Made by a program: the position numbers and the translations under genes. A DNA stretch of 64,000 nt from Prosapia bicincta (Eukaryota; Arthropoda; Insecta; Hemiptera; Cercopidae), in contig JBAIZL010000005.1 in assembly GCA_036971475.1 (NCBI GenBank), positions 234,255,369 to 234,319,368 on the forward strand. Reading direction: 5' to 3'. Positions 9,989 through 23,767 of the stretch are shown here, in pieces. The notes under the pieces were generated by a model. The model saw only the letters and a program-made list of their open reading frames with translations. It was not told the origin of the DNA and searched no databases. The first letter of the stretch is position 1; the number at the start of each line of letters is the position of its first letter.

Positions 9989-12900
9989 CTGCAAACAATA
10001 AAATTATACATTTCATTTTTACATACTACTATTTAGACTGTCAACCTTGGGTATTGGCTGAGTAAGATTACATTTTTTGTAAAAAAAACAAATACTCAAC
10101 ACATACACAAAAAAAAATAAATAAAAAACAGTAGCTTATAAAAAATCCACTGGTGACAGCATAGACCAAATGCAACATCTTATACTGATTTTATATGATA
10201 GAGAATGTTATCTGTAGCATTTGAATGTGTTTCATTCCTGTAGTGTTTACATAACTTAATAACTTTTGAATAATTCTTTACAGGTATTACTTTGTTTCTG
10301 GATGCTTTGCTACTTTTACCTTTTGCTTCTTCTGTTGCTCTATTTCTCCAAACCTTCTAGATTTTAATTCATGTGTTTAAATTAATTTATCGCTTGAAAA
10401 GGCACAATATTAGATTCTAACCAGTATTCTATAATTTATTGATGATGAAAGAATTTCTAGTTTCCCACCTTTATGTCCAAGGTTCTTCCTAGTACGAAAT
10501 TATCTTTTTAGTACATTGGTAGAGTAAAACTTGTTCAAAGCGGAATATTTTTCAAATTGGACAAGCTTCCAGATAATACAAATGAGATTTTTAAAGTCAT
10601 AAGTAACTGTAATAATTTTAGTTTGCACAGTATAGGAGTTTTACATACCTTTTTATAAGATGTTGATTCTGGAAATAATATGATACAATATTTACTTTTA
10701 ATAAACTAAATCACTACAAGACACACTGTATTACCCAAGCATAAATAAATTATAACCTATTATTTTTACAAGAAACTTGTTTCCACTTTTTAGTGACCAT
10801 ATTGCATTCAGTCTTTTTTGCAGAGTACAATAGTTTAAGAAGGTAAGAAGAGTTAGAACGTCAGCAGTGAATTGCATGACGTCTCTTATGCTTTGTAGGG
10901 CTCTTCATGAGAACGTATTTCTTTATTGATTTCAGATTTTCTGGCTGATTCCTCTTTGTCTCTATCTTCTTCTTCCTTTTCCTCTTTATTTTCAGCAGAT
11001 CTGATAGCTAACAGATCTACAAGCTGATTCAAAACAATGACATGTGCAAGATGGTCATGACTCCAAATAAAGTAATCAGAAGTCATGTTTTTGTCTCTAC
11101 AAAGATTGGATATTGCCTTTTCATTTTCACTTGCATATCTTACGTTGTGTGTATCATCCTTTTCACCAAACCCAGCTTTATTAACATAACACCTTGTTAT
11201 GGTTTCAGTTTTAATTTGTTTGACAGCCAACCCAATCCAGTTTACAGCATCCAAAATTCATAAGAGCTATCAGCATACTCTATAATTAAGATCAAAGATT
11301 GCATTAAATAGTGTCTGTAGTATGATTTAAATGTGTAAATAATACCCATATTCATACCATACAACACCTTTGCATCATTAGGTGGGAACCAGGCCAGTTT
11401 TACATTCAAAAAGCGTTATGGTAGGTGGCAGTGGCATTGTCCAGAAAAAGAATAACCTTTCGCTTGCCTTTTTGTTATTTTATCATTGAGTCCATTTAAC
11501 CGTTATTCCATTGTAGCAGCAGTCACCCAATAAGCCTTCTTATTGTTTAGCCAAATCACTAATAAATTTTCAATTTTCAAGGCTTTTGTAACATCTTGGC
11601 TTTGTTGCCTTTCCAATAACAACAGGCTTCACCATATTTTTTGCAAATTTACTGCACAATATTACCGCAGGGCTTTCTTTTAACATTTTCCCCTCTTAAC
11701 CATGACTAATTTTGTTGGTCGTGTCCGAAAAAATAAACTTGTATTGTCTTTGTTATAACTGTTTTTAGGTTCTTAGCCTGCAATCGAAACTTGCAGTTTT
11801 CTTTTTAACTTATTTACAACACATTCATCTACGTCTTTTCATTCACCACAAATTTCATTCCAAACAATGTTGTGTTTCTTCATAAAACTGTCCAGCTATC
11901 CTGTAGACAGTTTAAACTGGTTGTTGCCTAGACATTTGGCTACTCCAAGAGCTACTTTGGAACATCGGACCAGGTATTTGTACATTTTTCGATTTTACAC
12001 AGGCAAACCACTTCCACTCATAGATTTCTTCACTATCAGTTTACTTTGCTTTTCTCTTCATTTGTCTGTTTATCTGCAGCCACTGGTTGATTTTATCCTT
12101 ATGCTCAAGTGTGTCATAAATTTTTATTTTCTCTCACTTGAACACACTATTGTTTTACGAGCCAACTATTTATCCTTTTCTTTCTCTTCAATTACTCGCA
12201 CTTTTTCATCTAACGACAATAATACGTATGATTTAGCCCTTTTACGAGCATAGTTGTGAACACGACGTGTACAGCTACAAGCAGGTAAAAATACATTGTG
12301 GTTTCTTTGTAAAGACGGAACGACTGTATATTTATCCAGACCATGTTTCTAGGAACTAAGGACAATTCAACCATTCATTTGATCATGCACTCACTCACAC
12401 TCTCTGTCCCTTTTTTGTATGAATTACCAAGAAGAGGCCTTTTAATTCCACATATACTTTTTCCATTTTCATGTTGGACAAATTCTGCATAATACAAAAT
12501 AAAAATCAATAATACCTATTATAATTGTCTCCGGACCAGGAAGTAGGTCACATTGTACAAGATTCTGCCTTATTCATGTTCCGCTTTGAACAAGTTATAC
12601 TGTATTTGTATCTCATTAAAATCATTCAAATGCTGAAATTCACATAGTTAAATATACATATATAAGAAAAAACTAATTACAATTAATATATTTGTTATTT
12701 GTTGATTCCATCTTCAAGTGAGCTACTAGTAATCACTCTAAACACTTTTAAATGTTTTAGAAACTTACCTATAGTAGCACTTACTTTGTTTGTTGAGGAC
12801 GGCCGTTTCGGGAGATGTGTCCCATTGTCAACTCTGTCTGTAACTGATCTCAAGGTTTACGTAGGTTAGGGTGGGGGTGGGATATTATGGGGGTGTGGAT

Positions 12901-15900
12901 GTATTAGGAGTTGTGATGTCAAAAAGTGCGTGTGAGTTATAATGTAATTGTGTATTGTGTATGTGTATAGGTTGTAGTTTGAAGTGTCTGTATATTCGTA
13001 TTGTTCGGTTGTGTAGCATTGGCTATTTCTGTGTTGTTTATGAAGAATTTGTATGTTAGATGTTATGTCTATGTAGTCATGTTTTGTGGAGTTGAGATGA
13101 TCGGCGAAGTTTGATTGGTACTCAATCAATCTCCCGAAACAGCCGTCCTCAACAAACAAAGTAAGTGCTACTATAGGCAAATTTCTAAAACATTTAAAAG
13201 TGTTTAGTAATATATTTGTTCTAAATAGAGTAAAAATGTTAGCCAAAATAAAGTGATTTCTGCTAGAGGTATCTATGGCTAGTAATAGGTCTGTACAAGC
13301 TAAGTTGACTACAGTTAACGTCTAAAATCTTTAACCGTTAAATCAATTAGTGAAGATGGCACACACATATACTGCAATGTAAGGGAATATTTCTCTACTT
13401 TGCAGGCTATTTTTGGAAAATGGAGAAGTTACAAGAAAATTTTTGCCAATCAATTGTTATCCTTCAATGATACCCATAGTTATGGTGTTAAAAATGGTAT
13501 AAATAATAAATGCTATATATTTATATTGGTGTAAACATTAAAATCTGTTTTATACAAAGCTTGATACATACCTCAAGTTGTTCATTATACTCGTCTTTTG
13601 TTACTTTGAGCTTTCGTTTAAGATCAGCTGCAACTGTATCTTTTTTGCCAAGAAGGTTTTCTAGTTCTACAATTCTTGCTTTTGCAGACTCCCAGCTACA
13701 TGTTCTTGCTTCTAGAGCCTGGTTTAGTGCTATGGCAAATAAAAACAATTAGTTCTATTAAATGAGTACAAACTATTACAAAAAAACTTGTAAATACAGT
13801 ATTATACAACTTGCCTATAGTAGCACATACTTATATTTGTTTAGGACGGCCGTTTCAGAAGATGTGTCAACTCAAACCGTAACTGATCTGAAGGTTTCTG
13901 TACGTTAGGGTGGGGGTGGGATATTATGGTGAGGTGTATGTGTATTTGGTGAGGCTTAGAAGCTATGATGTCGAAAAGTGTGCGTGGGTTATAATGTAAT
14001 TGAGTGTTGAGTATGTGTGTAGGGTGTAGTTTGAAATCTTTGTATATTTCGTATTGTTTGGTTGGGTAACGCTGGTTATTTCTGTATTGTTTATGAATAA
14101 TTTGTGGGTTGGATGTTATGTCTATGTGGTCATGAGATGTTCAGCGAAGTTTGATTGGTAGTTATTGTTTGTTAGTGCGTTTATGTGTTCTTTATGTGTA
14201 AAAATACCTCCATGTCTGGCTTATGTAAAAATTGGGGCACGAACTGTAAGTTAGTTTGTAAACTCCAGCGGCTTTGTAAATATCATTTATTTTGTTGTTG
14301 GGTTTATCTTATTGTATGGAACTAAGATGTTTTAAAAATATGAGTGCTTGTCGTACACATATTTCCTCTAAATTCGAATTTGTTTTTGAATTTCCATTTT
14401 CGATAGAAGTTATTTTTCCAGGTTTTAAAACACATCACAGACTGTATGCATACGATGTGATAAGGGGCTAGATAAGGGTAATGGATCTCAAAATATATTT
14501 GTTGGAATTTCATTTCACATATGTTATAGAATACTTATAGATTTTAGGAAATAATATTAATAGATAGACTACAAATAGGATTATAATGTAAGAATTAAAC
14601 AATGTTGGCATAGTGAAATTCAGACTCATAATAGTGGTAGTGAATATAAACTAAAATTTAAAAAGTAAGGTATTTATAAGTGTATACTATTCAAATCCAC
14701 AATATATGTAGAAAACGTTTTAGAAATGAATGTCTGCAAGTTTTAACATAAGAGGATTTTTTAAAAGATTTCATACACTTGGAAACCTGGAAAATTTAAA
14801 AAAATCAGATAATAGCAAGTAGGAAATACTGAATGTGTGCATGAAATTTAGGGAAAATGATTGATTTAAAACATAAATATTTAATATCCTAGGTAATTGT
14901 AGAACAAATACCACAACATTTATAGAAGTGATACAAGGATTGATTGTCATTTTTACTCTACCTCAAGGGTTTCAGGGAGCCCCCCGTTAATTTGAAATAT
15001 GATTTAGAATAGGGGCTTTTGAAACAGAACGTAAAATTGATATGACAAAGCTAGGAATGGCAGATAAATATAGTTCTATGATATATTGATTATACAGGTT
15101 TTTTTATTAATTAGGTAACGTAAAATAAAATTAAGTAACATTTAGTGTCTAAGTATAGTTTATTAAAGAAAAGAGATATTTCAAATATAAAAACTGCCCA
15201 AATACCATAGATGGCATTTAATTATTAATAAATTTAAAACTTATTTATTTAAAATTATTAAATATTTTATACTATAACCTAGTTCATGTCATTGTTTGTG
15301 GGGTTAGAATTACTTTTGCCAAGTAGCATTTCTGGCACTCACAACCTGGATTAATCTTCCAATTCTGGGTTAGTTAGATCTAACACCCTCTTTAGAACTA
15401 GAACTAAAGTTGTCTCCTTACAAAGCCCTTGTTATTCTACTATAAGGATAGATTTTTAAGTAAAACTACTTATAAGAGTTTTTAACCCTGTGCTGTAAAA
15501 GAAAGTATCACATAGTACATTATTCCAAAAAGATCTAATTCAGAACTAATAAACAATCGTAATTTTGCATTCAGAGAATTTGGTAGAAGAACAGTAATGT
15601 GCTTACATAAAATATAACTTTAATATGCTTAAGTAAATATGACTCTATCAATCCGTTGGGATTAATGAAATAAACAACAGCTGCTAACCATAATCATCTG
15701 TTTATACACTGAATGTATTGATAAATCACAATTTATCTTAGAAATTACATAATTGTAAATAATAATTTTTTAAAAAAATAACATAACAAACATTCAATGA
15801 TAAATTAATCACCATAATAAAAACCCAAAATTAATATTAAGAAATTAATGCACATTTCAATTACAAGGCAGCCATATTTGAATATTATTATCTTATAACT

Positions 15901-17646
15901 GAAATGTACATTATGTACTGATTCATAACTAATAAATTAATTTTTTGTTGTAGATATTGGGTTTTTATTGTCATTAATTAAATAATATTCCACAGTTTTT
16001 CTGGATAATAATACAATAGTAAAGCTTCTTACTTGCAATATTATTTGTATAAGTGTCATACATAATAGCTTCTTCAGCAGATCGTTGCGAACCAATCGAT
16101 AATTCTCTAATCTTCTCTCGATACTTATGCTGCACTTCCCCAGCAAGTGTTAGTTCTCGTTGAAATATTTGTAGTTCTTCCCTGAGCTCTCGTCCTACAC
16201 TAGCCATATTCACCGCTTGTTGTAACTCATTAGAAGTATCAAAAAGAGCTGCTTTCGTTACATTCCATTCCTGTTTACATAAATAATTCATTTTCAACGT
16301 AATTATTAATAAATTTAGAAAAATTAATTTAAGTGAAATTTAGTTTGAGAAAATGGTAATATAATTCATTGTATCTTGTATAAATACATGTGAAGATCAT
16401 AGGTTTAACTTTATTTTACATTAAACAACTTGCCTTAGTAACAGTTACGGTTTTTTCTATTTCTCTTTGTAGCTCCTGCTGGAGTAGCTCACAACGATTC
16501 TTCAATTCTTTACAATCTTTCTGAATATCACTATTCTGTAAAAAAATACACAAATTTATCAATATTATGTTAAATATAAACCTATATATTGCAATACTAT
16601 ATACTTGAATTTTGTAGTCCATTACGTTCGGTGAAACTTAATTAATCACTTTTACATTAGTTTATGAGTATCCAAATTTTAATTTATTTTGTCAATTTGT
16701 AGAAACTTTCCTGAGACAGAACTTTTTCGATTGCTCCGTGACAATCTTCATCAGTGTTTCTGCCCACGAATACAGAAAGACGGTTAGAAAACATATGATT
16801 CAACAAACAATGCATAATTCATAACATAACACCCACATACGCGAAAATAAACATTAACAATAACACAAAATTAGCTACAATCACTAAACAAAAAGCAGAA
16901 ATCATTTACATAGAACAAAGCATTAAAACTCTATATAAAAATAGACTCACTGAACCATAGGCTATACCAACTTCGCCTAAATCTCTCAAACACAAAGACA
17001 CTGATGAAGGTCACCACGGAGCGATCAAAAACGTTCTGTCTCAGTAAGTTTTTACAAATTTACAAAATAAATTAAAGTTCAGATAGTTATAAACTAATGT
17101 AAGTGATTAATATAGAAAGAGTTCCTATCAAAATATTTTCTTTTGAAGATAATTATAGCGAACCATTCAAACTTGTTATTGTTAGCTATTTCAGTTTTTA
17201 GCAGAGGTCAACCAATTCCTGGAAGATTTCCACACAAAACACTGTAGACATAAATACTGTTATAAATACAAAATCATAGTCTACTGTAGCAGAGGTGGTC
17301 TACTTTAATAGGGTGGTACCAAAAGATCATTAAAAGAATTTACTACCCCATCAGTAAGAAAATCGACACCTGAACATAAAGAGATCTCATTTAATTTGTA
17401 CTGAAGTTGTCGGGATTCACTATATTCAAAAAAAGTTATACCCTAGAAATCTCAGCTTTGTGAAACACCAAAAAACAAGTCTTTCAATTGTTTAGTGTAT
17501 TAATATTCAGAAAGGTTTAAATTTTATAAATCATTTGTGCCTATTAGAAAGTGCTAACATTAGTTGGAGCCCGGAGAGTTATTAATAGAGGTATTTGTTG
17601 GCTAGGGTTGCAACAAATTAAATGATAAATTAACAAACAAAACAAG

Positions 17647-17689
<43 letters not shown>

Positions 17690-17950
17690 TTAGTTTTGGT
17701 TGGTAAAGATTATTTAGATTTTTTGGACTAGGAGACTGACAGACTTACCTTGGTAAGAGTCCACTCTGTAGTCTTGAAATAGAAACACATAAAAGCACTT
17801 AAACAATGATATATTTCAACCACACAGTGGTCTTTGTCAATCAAAGAGAAAACACAAAAAGAAATATGAAAGAATGAAATAAAATAATTATAAATTGTAT
17901 CACAGATTGTGTAGAGTAGAAATCAGATGTCACAGATGCACAGATTAAAG

Positions 17951-17981
<31 letters not shown>

Positions 17982-18918
17982 GTTAATAAATTACCAATTT
18001 TGAGTAATTTTATCCACCATTAAGTGCAATATTTTTACCTTGAGTGATGAGGCACCTTTCGGTCTTTGACCATTGTCGAATCACTGATTGTTCTCTGCTG
18101 TGGATGCTATGTCCGTGAAGCCGGTGTTTGTAGAAGTTACGCGCACTATTTCTTGATCTGTGTGTATGAGGTTTCTGTATAGTATGTCTTCTGTATATGT
18201 TGTTTGTAAATTCATTAAGTTGTTGTGTATGTTTTTATAAATGTGGTATTTTTCTAGTGAGTTTAGTTCTATTGGGTTGTTATTTATTTCCAGTATGGTT
18301 AGGTTATTTTCGTAATTTGTAATTTCGTGTTTATGGGAAATTAGGTGTGCTGCAACATTTGATACTTTAGAATTTTTATTTTTGAATGCTCTATAATGTT
18401 CTTCAAATCTTATTTTAAACGTTCTGGATGTTTTAGAGCAATGTTCTGAAGAACATTATAGAGCATTCAAAAATAAAAATTCTAAAGTATCAAATGTTGC
18501 AGCACACCTAATTTCCCATAAACACGAAATTACAAATTACGAAAATAACCTAACCATACTGGAAATAAATAACAACCCAATAGAACTAAACTCACTAGAA
18601 AAATACCACATTTATAAAAACATACACAACAACTTAATGAATTTACAAACAACATATACAGAAGACATACTATACAGAAACCTCATACACACAGATCAAG
18701 AAATAGTGCGCGTAACTTCTACAAACACCGGCTTCACGGACATAGCATCCACAGCAGAGAACAATCAGTGATTCGACAATGGTCAAAGACCGAAAGGTGC
18801 CTCATCACTCAAGGTAAAAATATTGCACTTAATGGTGGATAAAATTACTCAAAATTGGTAATTTATTAACTTCATAAAGTCAGTGCAACGGAAAAACAAT
18901 GGACAATATTAAATATCA

Positions 18919-18969
<51 letters not shown>

Positions 18970-20162
18970 AACATTTTGAAGTAGTATATATATAAAAGGC
19001 ACTTACAAAATAAGATAAATATATATAAATAAATTCAGTATGTAAAAAATTACTAAAATATACCAGGAACGAAATGTAAACATAACCTAATTTCACTTGT
19101 GTAGAAAATGCACACGGCCACATTTTTAGATCTAATCACAAGATTTTATATAAAAAGAAAAAAACACACAAATCACTATTTATAAGAAAATGTATTAGAA
19201 GTAATTGATAGATAACAATTTAAATAGAACGATATAAATACACTTAAAACTTTCAAACAGCGGGCTAGTGAGTGTTCTGTAGTAAACAAGATGGGTAACG
19301 AATTTGTGTAGTTGCGTGCGCATGACCGGCAAAAGATATTCGTTTTAAATATTTCTCGTGGAGATATAATCTAAAACAGTTTGGGAAATGAGATTTAAAT
19401 GCAATTGTTTTGCAAAGAAATTAAGTGCAGTTGTTAAGAAGAAGAAGTGTGTCAGAGGCGGTGAACATGACATCCGTAAAGCTGTTACTTACAAGGAATA
19501 AACGAGAAAATAGCGGAAATTCACGACTTGGCCATTTTATTGCTAAAAAAGGTAGCGTCAGTTGGAGTTGGAACAGAGCATCTGAACGAGGCAGACGTGT
19601 TCAGAATTGGCTGTAGAAATTTTATTTTTTTTAACTGGTGCGGAAAGTGCAGTATCGTATTCAAATCATAATTACAGAATAACATTAAGCCAAATCATTG
19701 AACTGATCGATTAAGAAGACATTATTCAGAAAATTATTTAATTAGAAACCAAATAACTTGTAAAAAATTTTAGCTTGTAAGAATTGTAAATTAGATATTT
19801 TTTTGAAAGTGCCAACTCAAATTTTATTATTCAAAATTTAGAAAACCCACCTATTAACCCGAGATAAAGAGAGCTCAAGCTCAAATTAAAGTAATTAAAT
19901 CAAATTCAATTAATATTAAAATTTATAACTAAACTTCTTGCTGCCATAAACCAATTTTAGACTTAGGCTAATAAAGCTTAATTTTTGTAATTCTTTGTGG
20001 ATGAAATAAGACTTTGTAATTAGTAAGTGACTTTGTAAAAGAAAATAAGGAATGTCATATTAAGATATTAAAAAATTATTGTAACAAAAGCAGCATTGAA
20101 TCGTTATTTCTATTAACTTATAAATTTTATTAAGACTTATAAAAGTAGAATTACCAATTATT

Positions 20163-20240
<78 letters not shown>

Positions 20241-23223
20241 AGTTTTGGTTGGTAAAGATTATTTAGATTTTTTGGACTAGGAGACTGACAGACTTACCTT
20301 GGTAAGAGTCCACTCGGTAGTCTTGAAATAGAAACACATAAAAGCACTTAAACAATGATATATTTCAACCACACAGTGGTCTTTATCAATCGAAGAGAAA
20401 ACACAAAAAGAAATATGAGAGAATGAAATAAAATAATTGTAATCACAGATTGTGTAGAGTAGAAATCAGATGTCACAGATGCACAGATTAAAGATATATA
20501 TATTGTTTCCATGAACATATGAGTGATTATAGTTTATATAAGTCTGTCAGGGGAAAAGAGATAAGGCTATTTGGAAAAAAAAAATAATAAAAAAAAAATA
20601 AATAAATAAAAATGAATGGATTTATCTGATGTTGAGGTTAGGGGATTCTCTGGACTTGGTATACCACTGGTATGATAGTTCCCACCTTCTCAGTTCTGAG
20701 GGATTGCAATCAGGGGGGAGGGATTTAATTATTTTTGTGGTATAGCAGTCATCAAAAGTTGTGATGTTGTGACTCGCAGCATGTTGAGCTGTTGGTCTAT
20801 CCATATTCATAACTTTAACATCATGTCTGTGGCCATTCATTCTGATATTCAGACCATCCGTGGTCAGGCCTATGTACTGTGCTGAGCAAAGTTTACATTG
20901 TAGCTGGTATATGACATTTTTCGATGTACAATTATGATGACCCTGTATTTTGAAGACCATTTTTGTTGTTTGGCTGTTGAAACTATTTGCTGAGGGGTGT
21001 ATTGGACACGTCTTGCATCTAGGTCTATTACATGGGAAGGAGCCATGAGGAAGTTTGTGTGGTTTCTCTGCATCAGGGTCTGGTAGTTTAGGATGTACTA
21101 GGATGTTTTTCAAGTTGGGAGGTTGCTTGTACCAAATTTGCGGTGGATCGGTGAAAAGATTTTTGGTGTGGACGGAAGCTTGAAGAATTTTGAAGCCATC
21201 TCTCAATATCTTGTTGAGTTTATGTAGACCAGGATGGTAGTCTGTTATTAAAGACAGTTTATTTTGTTCTGTTTGTGGTTTATGATAAACCGAGGATTGT
21301 GCTGAATGAATTTGGTTTTCAATGAGTTTTTTTGGGTATCCTCTTCTCTGGAAGGCTGTTGATATCTTTCTATTAAAATCTTCCAATTCCCTATCATTCG
21401 AACAGATTCTCTTACCCCTGATTGCTTGACTGTATGGAATGGATCGTTTTATGTTTATTGGGTGGTTGCTGTCGAAATGGAGATATTGTAGGTGGTTTGT
21501 AGGTTTGATGTGAATTCCTGTGTTGATATTTCCATTCTGGAGTGTTACCTCTACCTGACCAGGTTCATCCTCGAGAAGAACAACTTTCAGGTTGAGGGAA
21601 GGAACTACCATCAATTAAAGGGAACAGCAATGGGTACCAGAATGGCACCATCGTACGCAAATCTGTACATGGGATTGTTGGAAGAAAGTTTTCTAAAGAC
21701 ACAAACACACCAGCCATTATGTTGGTATAGATATATAGATGACATCTTCCTAATTTGGACACAGGGTGCTTCAACACTTGAGACATTTTTAGACAGCCTG
21801 ACACAATTCTCCACACTTCAATTTACCTGGGAGAAATCTACATCAGCCATCACCTTTTTGGATGTAGAGGTAACACTCCAGAATGGAAATATCAACACAG
21901 GAATTCACATCAAACCTACAAACCACCTACAATATCTCCATTTCGACAGCAACCACCCAATAAACATAAAACGATCCATTCCATACAGTCAAGCAATCAG
22001 GGGTAAGAGAATCTGTTCGAATGATAGGGAATTGGAAGATTTTAATAGAAAGATATCAACAGCCTTCCAGAGAAGAGGATACCCAAAAAAACTCATTGAA
22101 AACCAAATTCATTCAGCACAATCCTCGGTTTATCATAAACCACAAACAGAACAAAATAAACTGTCTTTAATAACAGACTACCATCCTGGTCTACATAAAC
22201 TCAACAAGATATTGAGAGATGGCTTCAAAATTCTTCAAGCTTCCGTCCACACCAAAAATCTTTTCACCGATCCACCGCAAATTTGGTACAAGCAACCTCC
22301 CAACTTGAAAAACATCCTAGTACATCCTAAACTACCAGACCCTGATGCAGAGAAACCACACAAACTTCCTCATGGCTCCTTCCCATGTAATAGACCTAGA
22401 TGCAAGACGTGTCCAATACACCCCTCAGCAAATAGTTTCAACAGCCAAACAACAAAAATGGTCTTCAAAATACAGGGTCATCATAATTGTACATCGAAAA
22501 ATGTCATATACCAGCTACAATGTAAACTTTGCTCAGCACAGTACATAGGCCTGACCACGGATGGTCTGAATATCAGAATGAATGGCCACAGACATGATGT
22601 TAAAATTATGAATATGGATAGACCAACAGCTCAACATGCTGCGAGTCACAACATCACAACTTTTGATGACTGCTATACCACAAAAATAATTAAATCACTC
22701 CCCCCTGATTGCAATCCCTCAGAACTGAGAAGGTGGGAACTATCATACCAGTGGTATACCAAGTCCAGAGAATCCCCTAACCTCAACATCAGATAAATCC
22801 ATTCATTTTTTTTTTTTTTTTTCCAAATAGCCTTATCTCTTTTCCCCTGACAGACTTATATAAACTATAATCACTCATATGTTCATGGAAACAATATATA
22901 TATCTTTAATCTGTGCATCTGTGACATCTGATTTCTACTCTACACAATCTGTGATTACAATTATTTTATTTCATTCTCTCATATTTCTTTTTGTGTTTTC
23001 TCTTCGATTGATAAAGACCACTGTGTGGTTGAAATATATCATTGTTTAAGTGCTTTTATGTGTTTCTATTTCAAGACTACAGAGTGGACTCTTACCAAGG
23101 TAAGTCTGTCAGTCTCCTAGTCCAAAAAATCTATATATATATTGTTTCCATGAGCATATGAGTGATTATAGTTTATATAAGTCTGTCAGGGGAAAAGAGA
23201 TTAGAGATGTCTGAGGCTATTAG

Positions 23224-23265
<42 letters not shown>

Positions 23266-23702
23266 GAATGGATTTATCTGATGTTGAGGTTAGGGGATTC
23301 TCTGGATTTGGTATACCACTGGTATGATAGTTCCCATCTTCTCAGTTCTGAGGGATTGCAATCAGGGGGGAGTGATTTAATTATTTTTGTGGTATAGCAG
23401 TCATCAAAAGTTGTGATGTTGTGACTCGCAGCATGTTGAGCTGTTGGCCTATCCATATTCATAATTTTAACATCATGTCTGTGGCCATTCATTCTGATAT
23501 CATTCTGAATATATATTTTTTTTAATTTATTTTTTTTAATTTCATTTTCTCATATTTCTTTTTGTGTTTTCTCTTCGATTGACAAAAACCACTGTGTGGT
23601 TGAAATATATCATTGTTTAAGTGCTTTTATGTGTTTCTATTTCAAGACTACAGAGTGGACTCTTACCAAGGTAAGTCTGTCAGTCTCCTAGTCCAAAAAA
23701 TC

Positions 23703-23767
<65 letters not shown>

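Larger units (their letters stand above)
16622..17113. mobile_element. Penelope-like element family D, head-to-head pair (short)
   Basis: The two ends are inverted copies of the family D terminus (TTCGGTGAA, TTTATGAGTATCC..., GTTCTGTCTCAG). The minus arm runs from 16,622 to about 16,790 and the plus arm to about 17,113. A short AT-rich middle carries only vestiges of coding sequence. Both arms keep a hammerhead-like core; the plus arm also keeps CTCA/GTAAGT. It lies immediately upstream of TSC1 exon 10, in its 12.8-kb 5' intron. Confidence 0.65.

Noticed and set aside
14941..15060. GC-richer patch 'CTCAAGGGTTTCAGGGAGCC' as an exon
   Set aside because: No open frame of useful length with splice sites on either strand.
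18872..19123. Frame with Tyr-Ile repeats
   Set aside because: Translation of a (TA)n microsatellite.
20870..22548. 67-codon frames 'MQRNHTNFLM...' on both strands of the PLE arms and at 25.8 and 26.4 kb
   Set aside because: They are alternate-frame shadows of the PLE linker and GIY-YIG coding sequence; they repeat only because the arms are inverted copies.
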